This document shows positions 8,098 through 16,910 of a stretch of DNA of 64,000 bases, in pieces. The position numbers were made by a program, and so were the translations under genes. The stretch lies in assembly GCF_002005105.1 (NCBI RefSeq), contig NZ_MSCV01000016.1, forward strand, positions 1-64,000, read 5' to 3'. Below the pieces are notes generated by a model. It was not told where the DNA came from. It worked only from the letters and a program-made list of their open reading frames with translations, and did not search any database. Origin of the DNA: Methylocaldum sp. 14B (GTDB lineage Bacteria; Pseudomonadota; Gammaproteobacteria; Methylococcales; Methylococcaceae). How positions within the stretch are numbered: position 1 is the stretch's first letter; the number at the start of each line of letters is the position of its first letter.

Positions 8098-8694
8098 TGG
8101 CTTGAGCCAGAAGACCATGGGTTTGGGCGATTCGATTTCCTCATCCAGGTCTTTCCACGTGTATGTGGTCGCCAATTCCGGATGCTTGGTATAGCCGAAT
8201 TTGCTCCAGATCCGGTCGAGCGGGACGTAATCCGCGGGGCGACGCGGATGATTTTCGGGGCGCTGCACGCAGCAGAAGCAGCTCCAGTCGAATCGGCCAA
8301 GAGACCGGGCGTGGCCTTCCCGTTCCTCGAAGAACTTGGGATAAATGCCTTTACCGCGGTAGTCCTTCAGCAATACCGATTCCCCGCAATAAAAAATTTT
8401 CTTCGGGTCGTAACCGTGTTCCACGAAGGGCTTCTGAAACTCTTCGGTTTCATGTTCCATCGGTATTCCGGTCGTCGCGCCCACCACTTTATCGCCGTCC
8501 AGCACCAGCACGATCACACTTTCCGGCGACCGCGTATAGGTCTGGAGGTATTTCTCCTCGTACTCGTAGCTTCCGTCGTAGAGATATGGAAAATCCCGGA
8601 ATACTTCGATTCGCAGTCGCGCCAGATCAGGCAAAAACGGCTGCAATTCCGGGTCTTGGCCGGTAAAGCGCTTGATGCTGATCGAGTCGGTCAT
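8089..8694 (-). CDS. GNAT family N-acetyltransferase
   Basis: 201 residues with the GNAT core: a beta strand VIVLVLDGDKVVGATTGIP (about 59-77), the acyl-CoA loop in LLKDYRGKGIYPKFFEER (about 107-124), and a following helix. Substrate is unknown. The C-terminus WLKPLT and the TAG stop at 8089-8091 lie inside the right inverted repeat of the mobile element, so the last residues may differ from those of the ancestral protein. The upstream NTF2-like gene ends ten bases before this ATG, so the two are probably co-transcribed, with the carbon-nitrogen hydrolase gene beyond the repeat. Confidence 0.85.
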   Translation of the reverse strand: MTDSISIKRFTGQDPELQPFLPDLARLRIEVFRDFPYLYDGSYEYEEKYLQTYTRSPESVIVLVLDGDKVVGATTGIPMEHETEEFQKPFVEHGYDPKKIFYCGESVLLKDYRGKGIYPKFFEEREGHARSLGRFDWSCFCCVQRPENHPRRPADYVPLDRIWSKFGYTKHPELATTYTWKDLDEEIESPKPMVFWLKPLT

Positions 8695-8704
8695 AGCCTT
8701 AGCC

Positions 8705-9115
8705 TTAGCCCTTTTCGACTTGGGCGATCCAGTCCTGCAAGTTGTAGTAATTGGTGATGCGCGCCACCTTGCCGTCGCGGATGTCGAAGAACGCGCCGGC
8801 CGGAAGACGATATTTCTGGCCTTTGGCGGGCGGCAAGCCTTCGTCGGTCACCAGATATTCGCCGAGAACCACGAATTCCGCAGCGGCCCGTTTGCCGTCG
8901 TCGCTGGTCATGATGACCATGTCGACCAACTGTTCCTTGTAGTTCCGATTCATCCGGTTCATGAACTCGCGAAATGCTTCTTTGCCGATTTCCCGCTGTC
9001 CTTGGTTGATGTCATGGATAACATCATCGGTAAGCAGGCTTAGAAACGTATCCATGTCTCCGGCGTTGAAAGCAGTGTAGTACTTTTCGATCAGTGCTTG
9101 GCTCTCTTTGTTCAT
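8705..9115 (-). CDS. NTF2-like (ketosteroid isomerase-related) protein
   Basis: 136 residues with the SnoaL/ketosteroid-isomerase-like fold: an N-terminal helix ALIEKYYTAFNAGDMDTF, DDVIHDINQG in the first strand, and the C-terminal pattern AFFDIRDGKVARITNYYNLQDW. Members bind or isomerise small molecules in a cone-shaped cavity. It is first of a three-gene minus-strand set with GNAT and carbon-nitrogen hydrolase genes. About 270 AT-richer bases upstream separate it from the divergent metallo-beta-lactamase gene and should hold promoters for both. Substrate and pathway are unknown. Confidence 0.85.
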   Translation of the reverse strand: MNKESQALIEKYYTAFNAGDMDTFLSLLTDDVIHDINQGQREIGKEAFREFMNRMNRNYKEQLVDMVIMTSDDGKRAAAEFVVLGEYLVTDEGLPPAKGQKYRLPAGAFFDIRDGKVARITNYYNLQDWIAQVEKG

Positions 9116-9439
9116 GGCAAATTCCGCTAAAGGTTGATGTCGTTCCGGATCGCATCCGGGATATATAGGAAAAAATGTAAACTCGCTAGTTTAATCGATC
9201 TTGACTGGAATATCGATGAGGCGAATCGATTGTTTGTAGTCGCTTATTGCGTTTGTAAGAAAAGGCTTACAGAAAAATTTTCATTTAAATGATACGGTTT
9301 TTCTGCCCTTCAGCCAGGTATCGTCGTGGATTAGCGTACGATTCGGAAATGTGCTCTAAAATAGTGCTCCAGGGAAGCGAGTCACGTGATACTAAACGGA
9401 CATCCACAACGGAATAATAACAATAACAAGAGGTTAGCC

Positions 9440-10216
9440 GTGCGAAACGTTACGTTGTTCAAAACGCCGGAGCATCGGTTCATTTTGCTAAACGAGAGCG
9501 AACCGGGCGAAGAAGAAGGTATCCGTTCCAATCAGTATCTGGTTCTCCATGATGGATATGGAGTCTTGCTCGATCCAGGTGGTTTTGGGGTTATGCCTGG
9601 GGCGCTCACCGAATTGCTTCAATATCTTGAGCCTCGGGATTTACGCGCCATCATTTTGTCGCACCAGGATCCCGACATCGTGGGTGGACTTTCTACTTGG
9701 TTAGAGCTCACCGCGGCCCCGGTATATGCTCCTCGCATCTGGCTCCGCTTTCTTCCGCACTACGGCATCAGGGATTTGAGCCGCTTCGTTCCAGTACCGG
9801 ATGAAGGTATGTCATGTGCTTTTTCGCCGGGCTTTGAGTTGAAATTATTGCCGGCACATTTCTTACATTCCGAAGGCCAGCTCAATGTTTATGATCCGAT
9901 CGCCAAAATCCTATTCACCGGCGATATAGGAGCGGCGATGCTTCCAGAGCATTTGGCATACGAGTTCGTTGATGATTTCGCGAGTCATCTCCCTTATATC
10001 GAAGGATTTCACCGCCGCTACATGTGTTCGAACCGAGCTGCCAGGTGCTGGGTAGATACGATTTCAGGCCTGGAAATCGAAATGTTGGCTCCCCAGCATG
10101 GGCCGATTTACCGGGGCAACGCTGTAAGGGATTTTATCGGCTGGTTTTCGAATTTGCAGTGCGGGATCGATCTCATGGAAAAAGGAGGACGCTTTCCTAA
10201 GGACACGCAATTATGA
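9440..10216 (+). CDS. Metallo-beta-lactamase-fold diiron (ODP-type) protein
   Basis: 258 residues with the fold of the diiron part of flavodiiron proteins and of the ODP oxygen-binding sensors. Ligands visible are His-x-Asp-x-Asp in LSHQDPDIVGG, His in PAHFLHSEGQ, Asp in LFTGDIGAA, and His in APQHGPIYRG. Flavodiiron proteins have Glu where the first Asp sits. No flavodoxin domain is attached. I chose the GTG at 9440 because AAGAGG lies six bases upstream; a GTG at 9386 would add an Asn-rich stretch without a good site. The stop overlaps the next ATG by four bases (ATGA), so it is translationally coupled to a GGDEF-EAL protein, which suggests an O2 or NO input to c-di-GMP signalling (inference). 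Confidence 0.8.
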   Translation: MRNVTLFKTPEHRFILLNESEPGEEEGIRSNQYLVLHDGYGVLLDPGGFGVMPGALTELLQYLEPRDLRAIILSHQDPDIVGGLSTWLELTAAPVYAPRIWLRFLPHYGIRDLSRFVPVPDEGMSCAFSPGFELKLLPAHFLHSEGQLNVYDPIAKILFTGDIGAAMLPEHLAYEFVDDFASHLPYIEGFHRRYMCSNRAARCWVDTISGLEIEMLAPQHGPIYRGNAVRDFIGWFSNLQCGIDLMEKGGRFPKDTQL

Positions 10217-12387
10217 ATTTGATGGCCAAAACCATCCCCGATTCTCTCGACCCTCAGCGTGGAATGCCATCGCAGCTCAATAAGCTGCGCAAACAGGTGA
10301 TGGAGCAGTTATCCTCGCTGCTCGAAAGTCAAACCCGGACGCAGATGTTCGGCGCCACGATTCGGGCCATGATAGAACGCGTCCACGCTAGCGTCATTGC
10401 CGATCTGGAAAGCGATACCCCGAGATCTAAAATCATATTGCAGCACTGCAGTAAATTAGATCGCAGCTTGAATCTGCTGGCGGACGAAAGACAGCGGCAA
10501 TGGCATCGAAACGGAAAGTACATACAGGAAGTTTTGAGGGAGTTCAGTCAGACCATGGATCTTTTGGCTTCGACGCTGGTGGAGAAAGAATTGTTCGAGC
10601 GCCAGAGCCAAGTGTTGGAGCAAATCATTTTTTCCCATGAGCGTGTGACGCATTGGGATGAGTTCGTTCAGGAAATTCTTGTCGGTTTCCGCAATATCTT
10701 TCCTTTTGATTTCTTTTTCATCGCCTTTCTCGAAGATCACGGCTTATCGCTGTTTTTCTATTACTTCGGCTCGTATTCCGATCAAATCAAATGTTCGGTC
10801 AAGGAGCGACTAATCGGGGAAGCGATCGAAAAGCTCAAGCTGCCTCCGGATGCGGCGGTCGAGATCGAAGAATATCAGGTTGGCGGTGACGCAAATATCA
10901 TTGATCTAGACGATATCAGAACCCTTGCCGTGATGATGCCTGAATATGCGCCTCAGCTCGCGGGATTGCTCGGGGTGGTTTACTCCTCAGCAACGCCGCC
11001 GGATGTGCAGGAACTCAGCATGATCCGTTCTTTGCTGTCGGTAATGGTTATGGTGGTTGGTTCAAGCAAGTCGCTGGGGCACACATTGGATGAGCTGGAA
11101 TACTATTCCGAGCACGATCCGCTCACCGGACTTTGCAACCGGCGACGGTTTACCGAAATGTTGGATTACGAAATCGAGCGCTCTGCGCGGCACGGGCATG
11201 AGTTTTCGATCTTGTTGCTCGATCTGGATAATTTCAAGGACATTAATGATTCGTACGGCCATCCCGCTGGCGACAAAACGCTGGTTCAAATCGGTGAATG
11301 CCTGCACGGTTATTTACGCAAGGGCGACATTGCTTTCCGCATTGGCGGGGACGAGTTTGCTGTGATTCTGCCCGAGACGCCGCCATCGGGTGCGCTGAGT
11401 GTGGCCGAGTCGCTGCGGGAGCGGCTGCGTGGAATGCGACTCGAGGCACCGGACGGACGCCAGTTCTATATCACCACTTCGATTGGTCTGGTCAGTTATC
11501 CGAAGAACGGGAAGGATGCCGTCGACTTGATCGCTGGCGTGGACATGGCCCTCTATCACGCCAAGGGAATGGGCAAGGACGAAGTATCGACGCTTGAATC
11601 GGCGGACGAATCGGTGAAGCTGAGCCGTCACAGCCGGATCTATGCAGAAGAGCTTCGGCAAGCCCTGAGCGAACACCGCATCATTCCTTATTATCAACCG
11701 ATCGTTGATTGCCGAAAGGGGGCATTGTTCGCTTACGAAGCGGTTGCGCGCCTCATCAAACCCGGACGAGAAGTCGTGTCGGCCGGGGTATTTATAAAGA
11801 CAGTTGAAAAATACGGATTGGCTCGGGAATTGGATAGGTCCATTCTGACGGATGCGTTTTCCGCCGCGAGCGCGTTAGTCGGAGCGGATGACCCCTTGCC
11901 TCGCTTGTTCATCAATTTATCGGCTCAAGAAATGCGAGAACGTGGAATTCTCGGGTTTGCGGAGGGGCTATGCGATCGCCTCGGTTTTCCGCCGAGTCGT
12001 GTCGTCTTCGAAGTCATGGAGCGGGAAGCGATCGGCGACATGGCTCATATGCGTAAGTTTCTGGCCAAGTTGCGGCGTATCGGCTTTTCCTTCGCCCTGG
12101 ATGATTTCGGGAGCGGTTACAACTCTTTCCATTACCTGCGGGAATTGCACTTCGAGTATGTCAAGATCGACGGCGAGTTCGTGCGCAACATCTTGAATTC
12201 CCGCATCGATCGGGCGTTGGTGGGCAATCTCAGTCGTCTTTGCCGCGATCTCGGCATTAAAACCATTGCAGAGTTTGTCGAATCCGAAAACACCTTGGCG
12301 GTTCTTCAAGACATGGGAATCGATTACGTCCAAGGCTTCCATATCGGAATGCCGCTGCCTGATTTTGTACCGAAGCCTGGCGTATAA
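10213..12387 (+). CDS. GGDEF-EAL cyclic-di-GMP signalling protein with GAF-like N-terminus
   Basis: 724 residues. Residues about 1-130 are helical; about 150-290 look GAF-like; then a GGDEF domain with intact GGDEF (378-382) and an inhibitory RKGD site five residues upstream. The EAL domain starts about 480 with EAV in place of EAL, keeping catalytic Glu509, and retains NLSAQE, EVMERE, DDFGSG, the Lys in YVKIDG and QGFHIGMPLP. Both synthesis and breakdown of c-di-GMP therefore look possible. No transmembrane segment is visible, so it is probably cytosolic. The four-base overlap with the diiron protein gene implies a sensor-output pair. Confidence 0.92.
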   Translation: MNLMAKTIPDSLDPQRGMPSQLNKLRKQVMEQLSSLLESQTRTQMFGATIRAMIERVHASVIADLESDTPRSKIILQHCSKLDRSLNLLADERQRQWHRNGKYIQEVLREFSQTMDLLASTLVEKELFERQSQVLEQIIFSHERVTHWDEFVQEILVGFRNIFPFDFFFIAFLEDHGLSLFFYYFGSYSDQIKCSVKERLIGEAIEKLKLPPDAAVEIEEYQVGGDANIIDLDDIRTLAVMMPEYAPQLAGLLGVVYSSATPPDVQELSMIRSLLSVMVMVVGSSKSLGHTLDELEYYSEHDPLTGLCNRRRFTEMLDYEIERSARHGHEFSILLLDLDNFKDINDSYGHPAGDKTLVQIGECLHGYLRKGDIAFRIGGDEFAVILPETPPSGALSVAESLRERLRGMRLEAPDGRQFYITTSIGLVSYPKNGKDAVDLIAGVDMALYHAKGMGKDEVSTLESADESVKLSRHSRIYAEELRQALSEHRIIPYYQPIVDCRKGALFAYEAVARLIKPGREVVSAGVFIKTVEKYGLARELDRSILTDAFSAASALVGADDPLPRLFINLSAQEMRERGILGFAEGLCDRLGFPPSRVVFEVMEREAIGDMAHMRKFLAKLRRIGFSFALDDFGSGYNSFHYLRELHFEYVKIDGEFVRNILNSRIDRALVGNLSRLCRDLGIKTIAEFVESENTLAVLQDMGIDYVQGFHIGMPLPDFVPKPGV

Positions 12388-12420
12388 AGGTGATAGCTTC
12401 CTCCTGATCGCCGCCATTTT

Positions 12421-13785
12421 TCAGGATTTTCGCGCCTCCTCGATTCGGCTGATCAGGATGCCGTCCGCAAGCCGGGTCTCCATGCTTTCACCTGGCTGGA
12501 TATCGCGATAAGAGCGCAGAATTTCTCCCGTGTCCTGTTTGTAGGCGACAGCATAACCGCGTGTCAGCGTCGCCAAAGGGCTCACCGCGTGGAGGTGCTC
12601 CGCGAGGCCGGAGACATGCTGATCCTGCTTTTCGAGAGCCCGCTGAATCGCGAGACAAAGGCGTTGGTAAATCTGACATCGTCTTTCTTCGAGCATCTGT
12701 AGGCGCTGTTGGGGCCGGTGTCTGGACAAAGCAGCGAATTGTGTCCGCAGTCGCACGTCCAGATTGGACAGCGAATTTCTCGTTACTCGCTTGAGTTGGA
12801 GGTCCAAACGATCCAATCGCTGGCTTTGGGTTTGGAGGCGTTTGCTGGGATGTTCTTGCTGCAAGCGTTTGCCGAGAACGCGCAGTGTATTTCGATCGCG
12901 TTCGAGCACCGCTTTCATGCGGAGGCAAAGCTGCTGCTCGATCCGTTCGAATCGGGCCAGCAAGGCGGCGCAATCGGGCGTTACCGCCTCCGCGGCTGCC
13001 GACGGTGTCGGCGCGCGCAGATCCGCGACGAAATCGGCAATCGTGGTATCTATCTCATGCCCGATCCCCGTAGCCACCGGCGTCTTGCATTCGAAAATCG
13101 CGCGGGCCACGATTTCTTCGTTGAACGCCCATAAGTCTTCCAGAGATCCGCCGCCGCGGGCCAATATCAGGACATCGCACATCTGTAGCCGATCCGCCGC
13201 GGCGAGGGCCTTCACGACTTCGAATTTAGCTTCGGCGCCCTGTACCTTAACCGGGAAAATGATTACGGGGACCGAGGGGTAGCGGCGCCGGAGCACGGTA
13301 AGAACATCATGGACGGCTGCCCCCGTCGGCGAAGTAATGACGCCTACGCATTGCGGCAGACTCGGGATCGGCTTTTTGTGCTGGGCATCAAATAGTCCTT
13401 CGGCCGCCAAACGCTGCTTTAAAGCCTCAAACGCGCGCAACAGTAGGCCGTCGCCGGTTTCTTCCATGTATTCGACGATCAGTTGGAAATCGCCGCGCGG
13501 TTCGTAGAGGCTGACTTGAGCCTTGATCAGCACGTGATCGCCGTTCTCCGGCTTGAAGTCGAGGGATCGGCTCTGTGCACGGAACATGGCGCAGCGAATC
13601 TGAGCCTCGGTATCTTTCAGACTGAAATAAATATGCCCGGAAGAGGGGGTCGAGAGATTGGAGATTTCACCCTCGATCCAGATGCTGCCGAAGCAGTCGT
13701 TGAGCAGAAAACGGGTTTCCCGGTTCAGTCGCGAGACGGTGTATACGACCTCCGGCCGAGGAGCGGGTTTAGACGACATGGTCAT
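12421..13785 (-). CDS. xseA: Exodeoxyribonuclease VII large subunit
   Basis: 454 residues, family length. An N-terminal OB fold (about 10-105, with WIEGEISNLSTPSSGHIYFS) binds single-stranded DNA. The catalytic domain carries GVITSPTGAAVHD, LILARGGGSLEDLWAFN and TGIGHEIDTTIADF, followed by a long coiled coil (about 285-410). With the small subunit XseB it degrades single-stranded DNA in the cytoplasm. xseB is not in this window. Two in-frame ATGs (13785 and 13779) are possible starts. It ends 33 bases from the GGDEF-EAL gene, facing it. Confidence 0.96.
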   Translation of the reverse strand: MTMSSKPAPRPEVVYTVSRLNRETRFLLNDCFGSIWIEGEISNLSTPSSGHIYFSLKDTEAQIRCAMFRAQSRSLDFKPENGDHVLIKAQVSLYEPRGDFQLIVEYMEETGDGLLLRAFEALKQRLAAEGLFDAQHKKPIPSLPQCVGVITSPTGAAVHDVLTVLRRRYPSVPVIIFPVKVQGAEAKFEVVKALAAADRLQMCDVLILARGGGSLEDLWAFNEEIVARAIFECKTPVATGIGHEIDTTIADFVADLRAPTPSAAAEAVTPDCAALLARFERIEQQLCLRMKAVLERDRNTLRVLGKRLQQEHPSKRLQTQSQRLDRLDLQLKRVTRNSLSNLDVRLRTQFAALSRHRPQQRLQMLEERRCQIYQRLCLAIQRALEKQDQHVSGLAEHLHAVSPLATLTRGYAVAYKQDTGEILRSYRDIQPGESMETRLADGILISRIEEARKS

Positions 13786-13821
13786 CGTGGTTGAAAGGCG
13801 ATTCAGAAAATCTACGCGCCA

Positions 13822-14244
13822 CTATTCCGGGCCGCGCTTGAATCGGTGGATCTGGCGCCGCTCCTTCTTGTTCGGCCTGGTTTCCGGTTGGAGGGAAAGC
13901 GACCGTTCATCGCGTCGCCTGTCGACTTCAGCCTGCCGGCGCGTGATGCTTTCCGGAGTCTCTTCGTAAAGCAGCACTGCTTCGGCGGCTGGACGACGCT
14001 GGGACGATAAAGCTTGAACCGTAATATCCCAAATGTATTGATCCTTGCTGATTCTAAGCTTTGCGCCGACGCCGATTTCCTTTCCGGGCTTCGCCCGTTG
14101 TCCGTTTAGATGCACTTTGCCCCCGTTGATGGCATCTATGGCCAGCTGGCGGGTTTTGAAAAACCGGGCTGCCCACAGCCACTTGTCGAGGCGCATTCGC
14201 CCTTCGGAAGCCGAGCGATCGTCTCCATTACGACTAGACGCCAT
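13822..14244 (-). CDS. hslR: Hsp15-like S4-domain RNA-binding protein
   Basis: 140 residues. An S4 domain starts at MRLDKWLWAARFFKTRQLA and includes GGKVHLNGQRAKPG; the C-terminus is rich in Arg/Lys (QPETRPNKKERRQIHRFKRG), as in Hsp15, which recognises stalled 50S subunits carrying peptidyl-tRNA. The ATG at 14244 lies five bases after the stop of the rhodanese gene; a second ATG at 14196 directly before the S4 domain is an alternative start. Coupling with the rhodanese gene is likely. Assignment to Hsp15 rather than another S4 protein rests on size and the basic tail. Confidence 0.85.
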   Translation of the reverse strand: MASSRNGDDRSASEGRMRLDKWLWAARFFKTRQLAIDAINGGKVHLNGQRAKPGKEIGVGAKLRISKDQYIWDITVQALSSQRRPAAEAVLLYEETPESITRRQAEVDRRRDERSLSLQPETRPNKKERRQIHRFKRGPE

Positions 14245-14249
14245 AAGCT

Positions 14250-14624
14250 TCAAGAAGCGGGAGGCGTTTCCACCGCTTGGCCGGATTCCTGCCAAAGTTT
14301 AAAGCCGCCCGCGAGGCTGACGGCGTTTACGTAGCCCAGCTTTTTGAGTGCCTCGGTCGCCAGAGCCGAACGGCCGCCGGTCTGGCAGTAGACGAGGATG
14401 TCGGCGTCACGCCGATTTTGAAACGTCGGGTGGCTGTCGATCTTGAACTCCAGTACGCCGCGCGGAATGTTTACCGCGCCAGGCAAGGCGCCTAGCGTGA
14501 ATTCCGCCGGTTCCCGGACATCCAGAACCAGTGCTTTGCCGATTAGGGCTTTAGCTTCTTCAGGATTGACTTCTCTAATGTGTCGCTTCGCTTCGGCGAC
14601 CAAGTCCATCGGAGTTAAAGGCAT
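14250..14624 (-). CDS. Single-domain rhodanese-like sulfurtransferase
   Basis: 124 residues forming one rhodanese domain. The active-site loop is CQTGGRSA with the catalytic Cys at about residue 85; the CH2-type motif LVLDVREPAEF lies near 35, and GGFKLWQESG closes the domain. It should transfer sulfane sulfur to an acceptor such as cyanide or a thiol in the cytoplasm; no signal peptide is seen. The ATG at 14624 has GAGAGGAG upstream, which decides it against a longer frame starting at 14747. It precedes the Hsp15-like gene by five bases. Confidence 0.9.
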   Translation of the reverse strand: MPLTPMDLVAEAKRHIREVNPEEAKALIGKALVLDVREPAEFTLGALPGAVNIPRGVLEFKIDSHPTFQNRRDADILVYCQTGGRSALATEALKKLGYVNAVSLAGGFKLWQESGQAVETPPAS

Positions 14625-14729
14625 CGGAATTCTCCTCTCTTTATCGTGTCTCTTTATGGTACGCCCGCGGTTATTAATTGGGTATAGGCAATCGGTGCCC
14701 GCGTATGATAACGGGAGTTCCACATTTAG

Positions 14730-14758
14730 TTGTTTGTGTGGTAACATGCGTCTATAAA
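14730..14758 (+). promoter_or_regulatory. Sigma-70 promoter of the rimP operon
   Basis: TTGTTT (14730-14735) and TATAAA (14753-14758) are 17 bases apart. The predicted start near 14765 gives a leader of about 140 bases before rimP. Confidence 0.6.
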
Positions 14759-14765
14759 CAGCGGG

Positions 14766-14906
14766 TTACTTTAAGAGTGTGTGATTAGAGTCGCCCCGCT
14801 TTGATAAGGTATGCCCCATAGGGGCTTTTTTAGTTTTTAAAGGGAATAACAAAACAAGAATGGGCCATTGCGCCCATTTTTTGTGAGTGAAATTTACGAG
14901 GTCGCA
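14766..14906 (+). promoter_or_regulatory. rimP-operon leader with two tandem terminator-like hairpins
   Basis: Within the untranslated leader are two complete intrinsic-terminator shapes: GCCCC-ATA-GGGGC followed by T6 (14813-14831), and ATGGGC-cattgc-GCCCAT followed by T6 (14860-14882). They precede rimP by 24 bases and no gene lies upstream on this strand, so they can only act on this operon. A terminator-ending rimP leader is a known predicted attenuator in gammaproteobacteria, in keeping with NusA control of its own operon. An antiterminator fold is not obvious to me, and the second hairpin is the one expected of the known family. Confidence 0.6.
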
Positions 14907-15359
14907 ATGAAGCCGCAGGAGCGTTTGGCGGGTTTGATTGAGCCGGTCGTTAGCGGCTTGGGATATGAACTGATAGACATAGAGTTCGACGCCCACCGGC
15001 GCGTGCTCCGAGTCTACATCGACAGCGAGTCTGGCATCACTCTCGACGATTGCACGAGGGTTAGCTATCAACTGAGTGGCGTACTCGATGTGGAGGACCC
15101 GATTCCCGGTCGTTATCAGCTTGAAATTTCGTCGCCAGGTCTTGACCGGCCGCTTTCCAAGTTGGAGCACTTCGTGCGCTTCAAGGGTAGTCTGGCCCGT
15201 TTGCAGCTCGCCCGGCCCATCGATGGGCGGCGCAAATTTAAGGCTTACCTGGCAGGCGTGGAAGGCGATTACGTTCTAATTCAAGAGGGTGGCGAAACTT
15301 TGCGAATTCCATTTGAATCAATTGAAAAGGCGCGCCTGGCGCCTGAGTTTGGTAGTTAA
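14907..15359 (+). CDS. rimP: Ribosome maturation factor RimP
   Basis: 150 residues, the usual RimP length. An N-terminal alpha/beta domain ([18 protein letters not shown]) is followed by the SM-like C-terminal domain with [20 protein letters not shown] and the final [14 protein letters not shown]. It assists 30S assembly. The ATG at 14907 has GAGG seven bases before it; upstream in-frame codons fall in the terminator-like leader. First gene of rimP-nusA-infB-rbfA-truB. Confidence 0.95.
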   Translation: MKPQERLAGLIEPVVSGLGYELIDIEFDAHRRVLRVYIDSESGITLDDCTRVSYQLSGVLDVEDPIPGRYQLEISSPGLDRPLSKLEHFVRFKGSLARLQLARPIDGRRKFKAYLAGVEGDYVLIQEGGETLRIPFESIEKARLAPEFGS

Positions 15360-15375
15360 ATCTAAGGACGACGCG

Positions 15376-16881
15376 ATGGCGAATAAAGAAATCTTGTTGG
15401 TGGTGGATGTCGTATCCAATGAGAAAGACATCGATAAAGAGGTCATTTTCGGCGCCATAGAGGATGCGCTTCGCACCGCAACAATCAAGCGCCACGACAA
15501 CAAAATCGACGTGCGCGTCGCGATTGACCGGAAAACCGGGGGCTATGAGACATTCCGTCGTTGGCTGGTCGTTGACTCCAATGCGGACTATGAGGCTGGC
15601 GTCGAAAACCCGGATATCGAGATTTCCTTGGACGAGGCACGAAAGATTCGGCCCAATATTCAGGTTGGCGACTATATCGAACAGCCCATCGAATCCATTG
15701 AATTCGGACGCATTGCGGCGCAGACCGCCAAGCAGGTTATTGTACAGAAGGTGCGGGATGCGGAACGCCGGAAAGTCGTCGATGCCTACAAGAACCGGGT
15801 CGGCGAGCTTGTGACCGGCGTCGTCAAGCGCGTCGAGCGGGGCAATGTCTACCTCGATCTGGGCGGTAACGTCGAAGCCTTTGTTCCCAGGGACGAGATG
15901 ATACCCCGCGAGGCTGTGCGGTCCGGCGATCGTTTGCGGGGCTATTTGAAAGCTGTACGCCCGGAGTCTCGGGGGCCTCAGTTGTTCGTCAGTCGCACGG
16001 CACCCGAACTTTTGATTGCATTATTTAGGCTGGAGGTTCCGGAGGTCAGCGAAGGGGTCATTGAAATCAAGGGGGCTGCTCGAGATCCCGGGGTTCGTGC
16101 GAAAGTGGCCGTAAAGAGCAACGATCTACGGCTAGATCCGGTGGGCGCATGCGTGGGTATGCGCGGTTCCCGGGTCCAGGCGGTATCCAATGAGTTAGCC
16201 GGTGAGCGTATCGATATTATTTTATGGAACGAGAACGACGCTCAATTCGTGATTAACGCGATGTCGCCGGCTGAGATCGTCTCGATCGTGGTCGACGAGG
16301 ACAAGCATTCGATGGATATTGCCGTGGCGGATGAAAACCTGTCTCAAGCCATTGGGCGCGGTGGACAAAACGTGCGACTTGCATCGGAGCTGACCGGATG
16401 GACGCTCAACGTAATGGGCGCTTCCCAGGCGGAAGCCAAGAATGAGCTGGAGACGGCCAAGCTCATGCAGTCGTTCATGGAACAGCTGGACGTGGACGAG
16501 AGCGTCGCCGAGATTCTGGTTAGAGAGGGATTTTCGACGGTTGAAGAGTTGGCTTACGTTCCAGCCAAGGAGCTATTGGAGATCGAGGAGTTCGACGAAG
16601 ACATCGTCGAGGAGCTACGAAATCGAGCGCGCGACGCGTTGCTGATCAAGGCGATCGCCAACGAGGAAGAATTTGAATCTTCGGAGCCTTCCAAGGAGTT
16701 GCTGGAGATGGAGGGAATGGACCGTGAAACGGCCTTTCGTCTTGCTGCGCGAGGTGTGAGGACAATAGAGGACTTGGCCGAACAATCGGTCGACGAATTG
16801 CTGGAGGTTGAGGGTATGGACGAAGCTAGGGCTGCGCGTTTGATCATGACGGCCCGCTCACCGTGGTTTGCTGAAGGTTAA
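15376..16881 (+). CDS. nusA: Transcription termination/antitermination factor NusA
   Basis: 501 residues. The N-terminal RNA polymerase-binding domain (about 1-125, starting [17 protein letters not shown]) is followed by S1 (about 135-200, [17 protein letters not shown]), KH1 and KH2 ([14 protein letters not shown] and [12 protein letters not shown]), and two acidic C-terminal repeats (about 365-495) typical of gammaproteobacterial NusA. It controls pausing, termination and antitermination. The start ATG follows AAGGA and matches the family N-terminus; 16 bases separate it from rimP. Confidence 0.97.
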   Translation: MANKEILLVVDVVSNEKDIDKEVIFGAIEDALRTATIKRHDNKIDVRVAIDRKTGGYETFRRWLVVDSNADYEAGVENPDIEISLDEARKIRPNIQVGDYIEQPIESIEFGRIAAQTAKQVIVQKVRDAERRKVVDAYKNRVGELVTGVVKRVERGNVYLDLGGNVEAFVPRDEMIPREAVRSGDRLRGYLKAVRPESRGPQLFVSRTAPELLIALFRLEVPEVSEGVIEIKGAARDPGVRAKVAVKSNDLRLDPVGACVGMRGSRVQAVSNELAGERIDIILWNENDAQFVINAMSPAEIVSIVVDEDKHSMDIAVADENLSQAIGRGGQNVRLASELTGWTLNVMGASQAEAKNELETAKLMQSFMEQLDVDESVAEILVREGFSTVEELAYVPAKELLEIEEFDEDIVEELRNRARDALLIKAIANEEEFESSEPSKELLEMEGMDRETAFRLAARGVRTIEDLAEQSVDELLEVEGMDEARAARLIMTARSPWFAEG

Positions 16882-16910
16882 GAGGATTTGACAGGGCAGG
16901 GGCTGAAAGA

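Noticed and set aside
10213-12387. Inactive EAL domain because of EAV
   Set aside because: The catalytic Glu is the first residue of the motif and is present, as are DDFGSG and the other acidic residues.
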